64,000 bases of DNA, from NCBI RefSeq assembly GCF_014873875.1, contig NZ_JADBEM010000001.1, positions 2,418,001-2,482,000 on the forward strand, read 5' to 3'. Within the stretch, counting starts at the first letter, position 1, and the number at the start of each line of letters is the position of its first letter. Of this stretch, positions 53,019-61,521 are shown one piece after another. Source of the stretch: Actinopolymorpha pittospori (GTDB taxonomy: Bacteria > Actinomycetota > Actinomycetes > Propionibacteriales > Actinopolymorphaceae). The notes below the pieces were generated by a model. That model saw only the letters and a program-made list of their open reading frames with translations, did no database searches and was not told where the DNA came from. Position numbers and translations under genes: made by a program.

Positions 53019-54774
53019 CCTCGGCTATTCACGTGGGTCGGCGGCACGGGGTCTAAATGCGGCGGAGTGCCTTGTCTGTAAGGAAGAATCGGTGTTTGAG
53101 GACAACGATCTTTCTTGCAGAAAGGCACTCCGTAGGTGAAGCGTAGCAAGGGTTCGTCGGGTGGGAAGAAGGCACGCCGAGGCAAGGATGGTTCGGCTGG
53201 CGGCAGGGGTGGCGTGGCTGGGCCGCGGTTTCGGGTCAGCTCGGATGGGCACGGGTTGGCCTCGCATGCGGGTGTGTCGATGCTGCGCGAGCTCGCTGAG
53301 TTCGTGGGTCTGACCAGGTTCGTCACCCAGGCGTTGGCTGACACGTATCGGGGCCCGTGGCTTCACTCCCCGGGGCAGGTGTTCGCTGATCAGGCGTGTG
53401 CGATCGCCGATGGGGCGACGTCGACGTCGGGGATCGCGGTGTTGCGGGACCGCCCGCAGCTGCACGGGGCGGTGGCCAGTCAGCCGACCGTGTGGCGGCT
53501 GGTCGACAGGATCGATGAACGGCATCTGGGGCTGGTGCGTCAGGCGCGGGCGAAGGCGCGTGAGCGGGCCTGGCAGGCGGGAGCGGCCCCGGACCTGGAG
53601 GCCACCGGTGGGTATCTGCACATCGACTTCGATGCCACGATCACCATCGCTCACAGTGAGAAGTCCGGCGCGGCACCGACCTGGAAGAAGAGCTTCGGGT
53701 TCCATCCGCTGCACTCCTATCTGGACCGGCCCGAGATCTCCGGCGGGGAGTCGCTGGCTGGGATCCTTCGGCCCGGAAACGCCGGGTCGAACACCATCGC
53801 CGACCACAAGACACTGCTGGACCTGACCCTTGAAGCGCTCCCGGAGTCCTACCGGCCTGGCGTCGACGGTGCGCCGGAGATCCTGATCCGGGCCGATGCG
53901 GCCGGGGCGACCTACGACTTCGCCGCCTACTGCCGGCAGAAACACTGCGAGTTCAGCTTCTCCACCGAGTCGACCCCCACCTATGTGGGGATCGCCGACG
54001 CGGTGGACGAGCAGCTGTGGGCGACCGCGATCGAAGACGACGGGATCCGTGACGGTGCCATGGTGTTCGAAGCCACACACTGTGTGGATCTGTCGAAGTG
54101 GCCGCAAGGCACCCGGCTGATCCTACGCAAGGAACGCCCGCATCCGGGCGCCCAACTCCAACTGCACAACACCACCAGTGACGGGATGCGGCTGACCGCG
54201 TTCATCACCGACACCCCGGCCCGTGTAGTCCCCCACCAGATCCAGGGACTGGAGCTACGACACCGCCAGCACGCCCACGTCGAAGCACGGATCAAAGACT
54301 CCGGCCACCTCGGCCTGGGCAACCTGCCGCTGGACGCGTTCTGCCACAACCAGGCCTGGTTCGAGATAGCGCTCGCCGCCGCGGATCTGATCAGCTGGGC
54401 GAAACTGCTCGGCTTCAAAGACCACCCCGGGATCGCCAAAGCCACACCCGAAACCTTCCGCTACAAAGTCCTACACGTCGCCGGAAAAATCGTCTCCACC
54501 GCCCGACAGCTGTATCTGAAACTGGACTCTTCCTGGACCCCCAGCCCCGCGATCGAGAAAGGCTGGACGCGCATCCGTACGGCCTTCGGCTAACACCCGC
54601 CGTCCCTGACCACCTCGCGAGCCGCAGAAACGGAGACCCGCAAACCCCCACTGAACAACAACAACCGGCCCCCAACCGCCGGGCCCGCCAGCCTACCCGC
54701 AAGCAGCTTTCACAACCACGCAAGCCCAAACAAGAATCGATCACCACTAGATCAATTTCCGTGAATAGTTGAGG
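53019..54774. mobile_element. IS1380-family insertion sequence
   Basis: The 15-bp ends CCTCGGCTATTCACG (53019-53033) and the complement of CCTCAACTATTCACG (54760-54774) have two mismatches. TTAG is duplicated at 53015-53018 and 54775-54778. Length is 1756 bp with one intact transposase gene. It lies in the leader of the outer IS110-family element. Confidence 0.92.
53136..54593 (+). CDS. IS1380 transposase
   Basis: Predicted 485-aa DDE transposase of the IS1380 group. Features are a basic N-terminus, GYLHIDFDATITIAHSEKSG (first Asp), EILIRADAAGATYDFAAYCR (second Asp), and HVEARIKDSGHLGLGNLPLD (Glu region). Length and motifs are intact, so the element may be active. ATG/GTG near 53136 follows the left repeat by about 100 bases. 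Confidence 0.9.
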   Translation: MKRSKGSSGGKKARRGKDGSAGGRGGVAGPRFRVSSDGHGLASHAGVSMLRELAEFVGLTRFVTQALADTYRGPWLHSPGQVFADQACAIADGATSTSGIAVLRDRPQLHGAVASQPTVWRLVDRIDERHLGLVRQARAKARERAWQAGAAPDLEATGGYLHIDFDATITIAHSEKSGAAPTWKKSFGFHPLHSYLDRPEISGGESLAGILRPGNAGSNTIADHKTLLDLTLEALPESYRPGVDGAPEILIRADAAGATYDFAAYCRQKHCEFSFSTESTPTYVGIADAVDEQLWATAIEDDGIRDGAMVFEATHCVDLSKWPQGTRLILRKERPHPGAQLQLHNTTSDGMRLTAFITDTPARVVPHQIQGLELRHRQHAHVEARIKDSGHLGLGNLPLDAFCHNQAWFEIALAAADLISWAKLLGFKDHPGIAKATPETFRYKVLHVAGKIVSTARQLYLKLDSSWTPSPAIEKGWTRIRTAFG

Positions 54775-55787
54775 TTAGGCCGCTGGTGTTCTCCTCGACG
54801 CTACCTGGCAAGGCGTTCTCGATGTGGCGCGGGAGGCTGTGTTGCTGTTCGTTGGTGACGATTGGGCTGAGGACCATCACGATGTGGAGCTTCAAGACGA
54901 GTCCGGTCGCAAGCTGTGCACGGCTCGACTGGAGGAGGGCGTCAGCGGGATCGGCCGGCTGCATGCTCTGATCGGGCAGCAGTTGGGTGAGGATGCCAGC
55001 CCGGACCAGGTGCTGGTGGGGATCGAGACCGACCGTGGGCCGTGGGTGGGTGCACTGGTCGCGGCTGGCTACAGCGTGTACGCGGTCAACCCGCGGCAGG
55101 TCGCCCGGTTCCGGGAGCGGCACCGAAGTTCGGGAGCCAAGAGCGACACGGCCGATGCACACGCCCTGGCAGAGATGGTGCGCACCGACTCCCACCAGCT
55201 CCGCCAGGTTGCCGGCGACAGCGCGCAGGCCGAGGCGGTCAAGGTCGTGGCTCGGGCGCACCAGAACCTGATCTGGGAACGCACCCGGCACACCCAGCGG
55301 CTACGGGCGGCGTTGCGGGAGTACTTCCCGGCCGCGTTGGACGCCTTCGCCGACACGGGCCTGACCGGCGCGGACACTCTCGAGCTGCTCGCACGTGCGG
55401 CGGACCCGACCGCCGCGGCGAAGCTGACCATCGCCCAGATCAGCGCGGCGATGAAAAGGGCCCACCGCAGGAACATCGCCGTCAAGGCAACCAAGATCGC
55501 TGCCTGCCTGCGGACCGAAGAGCTCGGCCAGCCGGAGCCGGTGACCGCGGCCTATGCGGCCGCTGTCCGGGCCGAGGTCGCGCTGCTCGGCGCGTTGAAC
55601 ACGCAGGTCAAGGCCATGGAGGCGCAGGTCGAGGCCCATTTTGGCCGGCACCCGGACGTTGAGATCTACCTCAGCCAGCCCGGCATCGGGCAGATCGTCG
55701 GCGCCCGGGTGCTCGGAGAGTTCGGCGACGACCCAGATCGTTACACCACCGCCAAGACGCGCAAGAACTGTGAGGATCATGGCGTGT

Positions 55788-55970
55788 CGTCCCAGGCCGT
55801 GGCCTGACCCGCGCAAGAACTGGCCGTGATGCCTTCGTGTAGATCTGTCGGCCACGGCCTGGGACGGTGCGTGCGGCCGCCGGACCGGCGGGGCGTGTCC
55901 CGATAGGGGCCTTGCCGTGAACAGGGCACCATCACAGTTCTGACCGCCCACGCCTGGACCGGCGGTGGCC
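55788..55970 (+). ncRNA. Bridge RNA of the inner IS110-family element
   Basis: The target-binding hairpin is a perfect 17-bp stem (55788-55804 with 55850-55866, CGTCCCAGGCCGTGGCC and its complement). Its loop carries CGCGCAAGAACT (55810-55821), identical to the left target including the CT core (55758-55769), and GTGTAG (55837-55842), which pairs with CTACGC of the right target with one G-U. The second, donor-binding structure (about 55873-55970, imperfect stem) carries ATAGGGGC (55903-55910), identical to the element's right end (57111-57118), and TCACAG (55932-55937), complement of its left end CTGTGA. This matches the bridge RNA plan described for IS621 and relatives, where the leader RNA specifies target and donor. 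Confidence 0.85.
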
Positions 55971-55980
55971 TTCCGTCCCC

Positions 55981-57105
55981 ATGGCGATCAGGAGTCAGAC
56001 GACCATGCCCAGCATGTCCCAACCCGTGCGGCGCGACCAGGATGAGACCAACCTAGACGACGTCGTCGTCGGCGTGGATACACACAAGAACACGCACACC
56101 GCGGCGGTGGTCACGCTTCTGGGTGCGCTGCTGGCCACCGCGACGTTCCCCGCGACCACCGCCGGCTACCGGGAGCTGGTGGCCTGGACGCGTGGTTTCG
56201 GGACGCTGCGGCGGGCCGGCATCGAGGGCACCGGCTCCTACGGCGCAGCGCTGGCCCGGTACTTGCGCTGCAAGGGTGTCGAGGTGATCGAGGTAAATCA
56301 GCCTGACAAGGCCACCCGCCGCCGGCGGGGCAAGACCGACGTCATCGACGCCGAGTCGGCCGCCCGCGCGCTGCTGTCGGGCCGGGCCACGGCCGCGGCG
56401 AAGACCGGGGACGGGCCTGTGGAGATGCTGCGGATGTTCAAGCTGGCCAAAGCATCCGCCCTCAAGGCTCGCACCCAGACGATCAACCAGCTCAAAGCCG
56501 TGCTCGTCGCCGCCGACCCGGCTCTGCGGGAGGCGATGTCCGGACTGAGCAACACCGCCCTGGTCCGGCACTGCGCAGCGCTGGAGGCCAGCACGCCCGA
56601 CGATGTCGTCAGCGCCGCGGCCTACACGCTGCGCATCCTGGCCCGCCGGATCCTCGCGTTGACCACCGAGATCAGCGACCTGGAGCAACGCATCACCGAG
56701 GCGGTCAAAACCCGAGCACCCAGGCTGCTGGACCGGCCCGGCATCGGCCCCGACAACGCCGCGACCCTGCTGATCACGGTCGGCGACAACCCCGAACGGC
56801 TGCGCAGCGAGGGATCCTTCGCGTCGCTGTGCGGTGTCAGCCCGGTCGAGGCGTCCTCCGGGCAGACCACCCGCCACCGCCTCAACCGTGGCGGCGACCG
56901 CAACGCCAACGCCGCGCTCTACCGCATCGCCCTGTCTCGCCTGCGCTGGGATCCGGCCACCCGCGACTACATGCAACGCCGCATCAGCGAAGGCAAGACC
57001 CGACGCGAGGTTCTGCGCTGCCTCAAACGCTACATCGCCCGCGAAGTCCACCAGATCATCACCAAGTCCACACCAGACACAACCGCCAGTCCCGCAGCGG
57101 CTTGA
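55981..57105 (+). CDS. IS110-family recombinase (DEDD transposase) of the inner element
   Basis: Predicted 374-aa recombinase. The N-terminal RuvC-like DEDD domain has VVVGVDTHKNTH (Asp33), AGIEGTGSYGAAL (Glu) and GKTDVIDAESAARAL (two Asp). A helical linker follows, and the C-terminal domain shows LLDRPGIGPDNAATLLITVG and FASLCGVSPVEASSGQTTRH with the conserved Ser. Together with the bridge RNA it would cut target and donor at the CT core. All residues are present, so the inner element looks functional. It belongs to a different subgroup from the outer one (no close sequence similarity by eye). Confidence 0.92.
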   Translation: MAIRSQTTMPSMSQPVRRDQDETNLDDVVVGVDTHKNTHTAAVVTLLGALLATATFPATTAGYRELVAWTRGFGTLRRAGIEGTGSYGAALARYLRCKGVEVIEVNQPDKATRRRRGKTDVIDAESAARALLSGRATAAAKTGDGPVEMLRMFKLAKASALKARTQTINQLKAVLVAADPALREAMSGLSNTALVRHCAALEASTPDDVVSAAAYTLRILARRILALTTEISDLEQRITEAVKTRAPRLLDRPGIGPDNAATLLITVGDNPERLRSEGSFASLCGVSPVEASSGQTTRHRLNRGGDRNANAALYRIALSRLRWDPATRDYMQRRISEGKTRREVLRCLKRYIAREVHQIITKSTPDTTASPAAA

Positions 57106-57440
57106 CATCCATAGGGGCATCTACGCCGGCACCAGCCCGATCACCATCCAGTCAGGCAAGAAGAAGACCGTCTACGCCAGGTACATCCACAACGACCGAC
57201 TCGTTGACGCCCTGCAAAAGCAAGCGTTCGCAGCACTCACCGCCTCACCAGGCGCCCGCACCTACTACGACGCCTTACGCCTCCGCGGAGCCGGTCACAA
57301 CGCCGCCCTGCGCCAGCTCGCCAACCGACTCGTCGGAATCCTCCACGGTTGCCTCAAGACCCGCTCCCACTACAACGAAGCAACAGCCTGGTCCCACCAC
57401 GCCAACGCCGCAGCTTGACTAACAAGCGCCATGGGGTGTC

Positions 57441-57590
57441 TTGCAAAGGCAAATCCAGGAGTCACGCTCCACCGAGTGGTAGATCACCCCGCCGGGCGCA
57501 CTCGGCCGATCTACCCGCGGGTGACCGCTGTAGTCCATGATCGGCCCCGTCATCTGGCACGTATGTGGCACGTCGCGGCCTCACGCTCGT
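57441..57590 (+). repeat. Dispersed repeat R1, copy c (split by the outer IS110-family element)
   Basis: TGCAAAGGCAAATCC at the start, then GTGACCGCTGTAGTCCATGA, TCGGCCCCGTCATCTGGCAC and GTATGTGGCACG. Its missing beginning, CCCTGC, is at 52827-52832 on the other side of the element. Confidence 0.6.
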
Positions 57591-57721
57591 CGTGGGTGCC
57601 CGTCCACGACAATCCAAGCCGTCGACTTCTCCCACCACCTCCGTCGGTGATTCCCCGGGCGGGCGGAAACCTCTTGTGACTTCCAGTTGCCCGCCTGTTC
57701 GGTGCCGGCCGTGACTATCGA

Positions 57722-58113
57722 GGTGGCCGTACCTGCCGCTGCCCATCGACCAGTCGGGCGTGGTCTACGCCCACGGCCCGTACTCCCATGTCCAACCGGA
57801 TGTGCCCAGCGGCGACACCATCGAGTTCGAGTGGAACGACAGCGCACCTATCCGGGCACGTCACGGAAGTTCTGGGTCCATGTGCCCGCGCAGTACGACC
57901 CTTCCGAGCCGGCGGCGCTGATGGTGTTCCAGGACGGCTGGTGGTATCTCGATCCCGACGGGCAAGTTCGCGGCGGAATCGTCTTGGACAACCTCATCCA
58001 CCGCAGGCTACGACTTTCGCCTCGTGCTGGGCGATGGTGGCCACAGCCCGAACCACGGTGGCGTCCTGCTGCCCGACGCCCTGCGCTGGCTGTGGCGGTC
58101 GGAGAGCAGCTAA
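57722..58113 (+). pseudogene. Enterochelin-esterase-like protein, decayed
   Basis: VVYAHGPYSHVQPDVPSGDT and IEFEWNDSA are followed, after a one-base frame change near 57843, by TYPGTSRKFWVHVPAQYDPS and [20 protein letters not shown]. The sequence then jumps within about 20 bases to [20 protein letters not shown] and LPDALRWLW, the extreme C-terminus, stop 58113. The central part with the catalytic Ser is deleted (more than 150 residues compared with Fes/IroE-like esterases). These enzymes release iron from catecholate siderophores or act as general esterases. Confidence 0.65.
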
Positions 58114-58323
58114 GGCCATCTGGCAGATCCCTGAGCGGAACTGCTGGCTTGACCGTCCTATCGGCTAACGGCGCGTACATTGCCCGACAGCGCCCAGCTT
58201 GGAAGGCTGGCGCGGACCCCTGGTCCCGCGTGGTGAATGCCCCTGAACGACCGCGGGTGACTGGTGTCGGCCGTGTCTAATGGCACGCTGATTGCACACT
58301 GGGCCCGCCGACATCCTCGCTCG

Positions 58324-58887
58324 CTAGAGTTCTCGGACGTGAAGCAAGCTGCGGAGGTTGAGTGGCCGTCGCAGCTCAGGCCGTTCCAGGCTGTCCACGA
58401 TCACGGATGCGCCGAGCCAGGTAGCCCCGGCGTCTGCGACCAGACCCTGGCATGCAAGCGCCTGGGCACCGGTGGCGATCCAATCGTCGACGAGCAGTGC
58501 CCGGTCACCGCTGTTGATGAGGTTCCGTCGGAACCCCAACGTGAGATGCCGGTCCTCATAGTCCGGGGGTGTCGTGCGCTGCCACAGTCGGTCGCTGGCG
58601 GCTGACCGGGCCGGATCCTTGCGAACCTCGATCAGCCCCAGACCAAGGTGCTGCGCAACGAGGGAGCCGAGGAGGCATCCGCGGGATTGGAGCCCGAGCA
58701 CCACAGTCGGGTGAGTGTCGCTGAACTGGTCGGCGAGGGCTGGGCCCAGCGACGCCAACACTTCGGGGTCGCGCCACCAGCCGGTCTCGTTCGCTGAGCG
58801 CCACTCGTCGTTCCGGTCGCGCACCCATTCGAAGGTGCGTCGGAGGCGTTCTCGCAGTTCGCTGGTTGGTAGTGATCGGTTCCTCAC
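58324..58887 (-). CDS. Phosphoribosyltransferase-family protein
   Basis: Predicted 187-aa cytosolic protein of the type I phosphoribosyltransferase fold: VVLGLQSRGCLLGSLVAQHL, LIEVRKDPARSAASDRLWQR, DRHLTLGFRRNLINSGDRAL and the PRPP-binding loop LLVDDWIATGAQALAC. This resembles adenine phosphoribosyltransferases, though the substrate cannot be told. The N-terminal 70 residues with two WR-rich helices are typical of an actinomycete subgroup. The gene is intact. The group II intron lies upstream of its start. Confidence 0.75.
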   Translation of the reverse strand: MRNRSLPTSELRERLRRTFEWVRDRNDEWRSANETGWWRDPEVLASLGPALADQFSDTHPTVVLGLQSRGCLLGSLVAQHLGLGLIEVRKDPARSAASDRLWQRTTPPDYEDRHLTLGFRRNLINSGDRALLVDDWIATGAQALACQGLVADAGATWLGASVIVDSLERPELRRPLNLRSLLHVREL

Positions 58888-58953
58888 GGCCTCGACAATG
58901 CACCACGTCCGGTCGGAACGTTGAAGGGGCGTCGGGGTTTGGCCGGTGTCCTG

Positions 58954-61126
58954 GTGCGCCGTGAGGCGCTGTTGGTTCGAGTGGAGGTGAGAGACCTTTG
59001 CCGCTGGGTTGTCGCAGCAGCCTGGTGAAGCTGGGGGCAGCCTGATCCGGGAGGTGCCGGGGAGGGTGGGAGCAGCCCTGACAAAGCCGGGGTGGGCCAG
59101 TACTGCCAGATGGTCTGGGTCCGGTGAGTGTGGTGGAGAGGAGTACGCGAGGAACCGGCGTTTTACGTCTCACAATGGCCTACCGGCTCGAACCTGGTGG
59201 ATGAGGGCCGGGTGCGGTGCGCACTCACCTGCTGGTGTGGGTGGGGAACTTCCTGGGCGGCTTCAGGACGTCGTTTAGGGAGGCCACGGCGAAGTGCTGC
59301 GGGGTAGTCGTGGCGATGCCGCTGGGGCATAGTCGGGCTCCTCCTTCATCGAGCGAATCGACAGTGAACACGGGAACCTCCCTGGTCCTTGCCCCTTTCT
59401 GCGCCTCCAACGTGGGTGGTGGGCTGGGCTCACCGTCAGCCGATCGGTCTGGGGAGGGGCGGAGCCGCCGTAGTAGTCCGAGGCCGGGAGAGCCGGCCAC
59501 ATGGCGAAGGGCGGCAGCGGAATCGTGGAGGGGAGACATTCTGTAATGCCGAAAGACGCGCCGGTGAATGCGGGCGCTCCGGCCAGCGTGGTCCCGGTGG
59601 GGACTGGTGGGCGGGTATCGGGGATGCAGGCCAAACTCCACCGTTGGGCGGCGGCCGATCCAGGCCGCAGGTTTGACGACTTGTTCAACTTCGTGCATGA
59701 CCCGGCCACGCTGGCTGCGGCGTGGGACAGGGTCGCGGGTAACACCGGAGCCAGGACCGCGGGAGTGGACGGTGCAACTGCCGCCCAGATCGAGGTCGAG
59801 ATCGGGCTTTCGGTGTTCTTGGATGAGGTGGCCACCGAACTGAGGGCGGGAACGTTTCGTCCGCTGCCGGTGCGTCAGCGCATGATCCCCAAGGCGGGCG
59901 GCAAACTGCGCGCGTTGGGGATCCCGACGGTCAAGGACCGACTCGTCCAAGCGGCGCTGAAACTGGTGCTGGAACCGATCTTCGAGGCGGACTTCGAGCC
60001 GTGCTCGTACGGGTTTCGGCCCTTGCGGCGGGCACATGATGCGATCGCTGAGATCCAGCGTTACGGCACCCACGGCTACCGGTGGGTGCTCGACGCCGAC
60101 ATCGAGGCGTGCTTTGACCGCATCGATCACGCGGCCCTGATGGACCGCGTGCGGCTGCGGGTCAAGGACAAGCGTGTGCTGGGTCTGGTGAAGGCGTTCC
60201 TCAAGGCCGGGGTGATGACAGAGACCGGTCACCGTGAGGACTCCGACACCGGCACCCCGCAAGGCGGGATCTTGTCTCCACTGTTGGCCAACATCGCCTT
60301 GAGTGTGCTCGATGAGCACCTGATGAGGCCATGGAGGTCGGGCGGGGAACAAGGCACCGCCAGCCGACGCGCCACTCGACGTGGCAAAGGGCACCCCACC
60401 TGGCGGATCGTCCGCTACGCAGACGATTTCGTCGTGGTGGTTCATGGGACCCGGCGCCATGTCGAGGCCCTGCGCGAAGAGGTCGCCCACGTGCTCGCTC
60501 CGCTGGGTCTGCGGCTGTCACCAGCCAAGACCCAGATCGTGCACATGAGCGACGGGTTCGACTTCTTGGGGTTCCACATCCAGTGGCGCCGCAAGCCAGG
60601 CACGAACCGTTGGCACGTCTACACCTTCATCGCCGACCGGCCCATCCAGTCGCTGAAGGACAAGATCCGTGCCCTGACGAACAAGAGGTCGCAAGCTGAC
60701 CCCAGGCAAACGCTGATCAGGCTCAACCAGATCATGCGCGGCTGGTCCAACTACTTCAAGCACGCCGTATGCAAACACGTCTTCAGCACCCTGGAGAACT
60801 TCGTCTGGCGACGAGTGATCCGATGGCTGGTGACACGGCACCGCCTGAGATGGAACGACGTACGCCGACGGCTCATCGGCCCCAACGGGCGATGGACGCC
60901 GATCACGGTGGACGGGATCGCCCTGTTCGACCTCCAAACGGTGCCGGTCACCCGATACCGCTACCGAGGCAACACGATCCCCAGCCCCTGGACCATCCAA
61001 CAACCACACCCAACGGCAGAGACCGTGGAGAGCCCGGTGCGGTGAAAGCCGCACGCCGGGTTCGGCGAGCGGCCCGGGGAAACGGACCAGTGGCAACACC
61101 GGCACCGCGCCCCGGGCCGACTCAAC
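58954..61126 (+). mobile_element. Group II intron with reverse transcriptase
   Basis: The 5' end GTGCGCCGTGAGGCGC at 58954 and the 3' structures define a 2.2-kb intron. Domain V (61030-61063) is a 34-base hairpin GAGCCCGGTGCGGTGAAAGC to GCCGGGTTC with the GAAA loop. Domain VI follows with stem CGGCCCGGGG / CCCCGGGCCG, and the 3' end is probably ACTCAAC. The short domain V and overall form suggest the IIC class, which inserts after terminator hairpins. Both ends are estimates within a few bases. Confidence 0.8.
59546..61045 (+). CDS. ltrA: Group II intron reverse transcriptase/maturase
   Basis: Predicted 499-aa protein (ATG 59546 after GGAGGGGAGA). Reverse-transcriptase blocks include RPLPVRQRMIPKAGGKLRAL, SYGFRPLRRAHDAI, VLDADIEACFDRIDH, GTPQGGILSPLLANIALSVL and the catalytic IVRYADDFVVVV with YADD at residue 291. 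The maturase domain follows (IMRGWSNYFKHAVCKHVF). I see no HNH endonuclease domain, as expected for class IIC. It assists intron splicing and retrohoming. The stop lies within domain V. Confidence 0.92.
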   Translation: MPKDAPVNAGAPASVVPVGTGGRVSGMQAKLHRWAAADPGRRFDDLFNFVHDPATLAAAWDRVAGNTGARTAGVDGATAAQIEVEIGLSVFLDEVATELRAGTFRPLPVRQRMIPKAGGKLRALGIPTVKDRLVQAALKLVLEPIFEADFEPCSYGFRPLRRAHDAIAEIQRYGTHGYRWVLDADIEACFDRIDHAALMDRVRLRVKDKRVLGLVKAFLKAGVMTETGHREDSDTGTPQGGILSPLLANIALSVLDEHLMRPWRSGGEQGTASRRATRRGKGHPTWRIVRYADDFVVVVHGTRRHVEALREEVAHVLAPLGLRLSPAKTQIVHMSDGFDFLGFHIQWRRKPGTNRWHVYTFIADRPIQSLKDKIRALTNKRSQADPRQTLIRLNQIMRGWSNYFKHAVCKHVFSTLENFVWRRVIRWLVTRHRLRWNDVRRRLIGPNGRWTPITVDGIALFDLQTVPVTRYRYRGNTIPSPWTIQQPHPTAETVESPVR

Positions 61127-61521
61127 CATCGGGTCGCGGAGACTGGGGGGCCGTAAGCTTCCGCGGCTCGGGCGGGTCCTTGGCCTGCCCGCGGTGGCCC
61201 GAGGTGGCCCCGGTCTTAGGGACCCGACCCGAGGGAGGTGGCTAAAGCCTGACGGCCCGGCGACCACCTCAACCACGGCTCCCTCGCCGTCGTGCCGCCC
61301 GGTGAGCCCGAGGACGGCGCGCCAGCGCCGCCCGCAAGGGCGGTAGCCGGGCGGTGCGCCGCGTCAGCGGCGCTCTTGACTTCTAAGAGATCTATGCAGC
61401 AACGCAGAGGCCAGTCCCGGTGTCCTATGCCAGGTTATGCACGAGACTGCAACAGGCAGGGTATTGCTGTTGCTGAAAGTTTGGGCAAAGCTGATCGCAG
61501 TCGGTGAATCGGGGGGACATC
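61127..61521. other. Non-coding stretch downstream of the intron
   Basis: No gene supported. A GGTGCGCCGCGTCAGCGGCG hairpin (61366-61385) followed by CTTGACTTCTAAGAGATCT is the inverse of the sequence at 42970-43010, so it is shared repeat material. The last 20 bases contain the ribosome site of the next gene. Confidence 0.4.

Larger units (their letters stand above)
55768..57120 (+). mobile_element. Inner IS110-family element, 1353 bp
   Basis: Inserted in the transposase gene of the outer element. The junctions are GCGCAAGAA-CT-GTGAGG on the left and ATAGGGGCAT-CT-ACGCCGG on the right, so a CT core is shared by both ends and by the target AAGAACTACGCC. There are no terminal inverted repeats and no longer duplication, as expected of IS110. 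It has an intact recombinase gene and a leader with a readable bridge RNA. Confidence 0.9.
54824..57418 (+). pseudogene. Transposase gene of the outer IS110-family element, split in two
   Basis: GTG 54824 opens AREAVLLFVGDDWAEDHHDV, an N-terminal DEDD domain with GAKSDTADAHALAEMVRTDS. The C-terminal domain begins LSQPGIGQIVGARVLGEFGD and stops making sense after TTAKTRKN at 55768. It resumes at 57122 with YAGTSPITIQSGKKKTVYAR, YIHNDRLVDALQKQAFAALT and ends at 57418. Between them lies the inner IS110-family element. Joining 55769 to 57123 (one CT core kept) restores the continuous sequence RKN-YAGTSPIT, which holds the conserved Ser-containing motif of IS110 recombinases. Confidence 0.9.
52833..57440 (+). 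mobile_element. Outer IS110-family element, interrupted by two other elements
   Basis: The left end is CTAATGG at 52833 and the right end is ATGGGGTGTCT at 57431-57441, both meeting a CT core dinucleotide. Without the nested IS1380 (53019-54774 plus TTAG) and the inner IS110-family element (55768-57120) it would be about 1.5 kb, a normal IS110 length. It split a copy of repeat R1 at CCCTGC-CT-TGCAAAGGC. The ends were located through matches to guide segments in its leader. Confidence 0.75.

Noticed and set aside
53025..54107. 360-codon minus-strand frame
   Set aside because: Antisense to the IS1380 transposase and running into its terminal repeat.
59225..60490. 421-codon minus-strand frame
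   Set aside because: Antisense to the group II intron reverse transcriptase.
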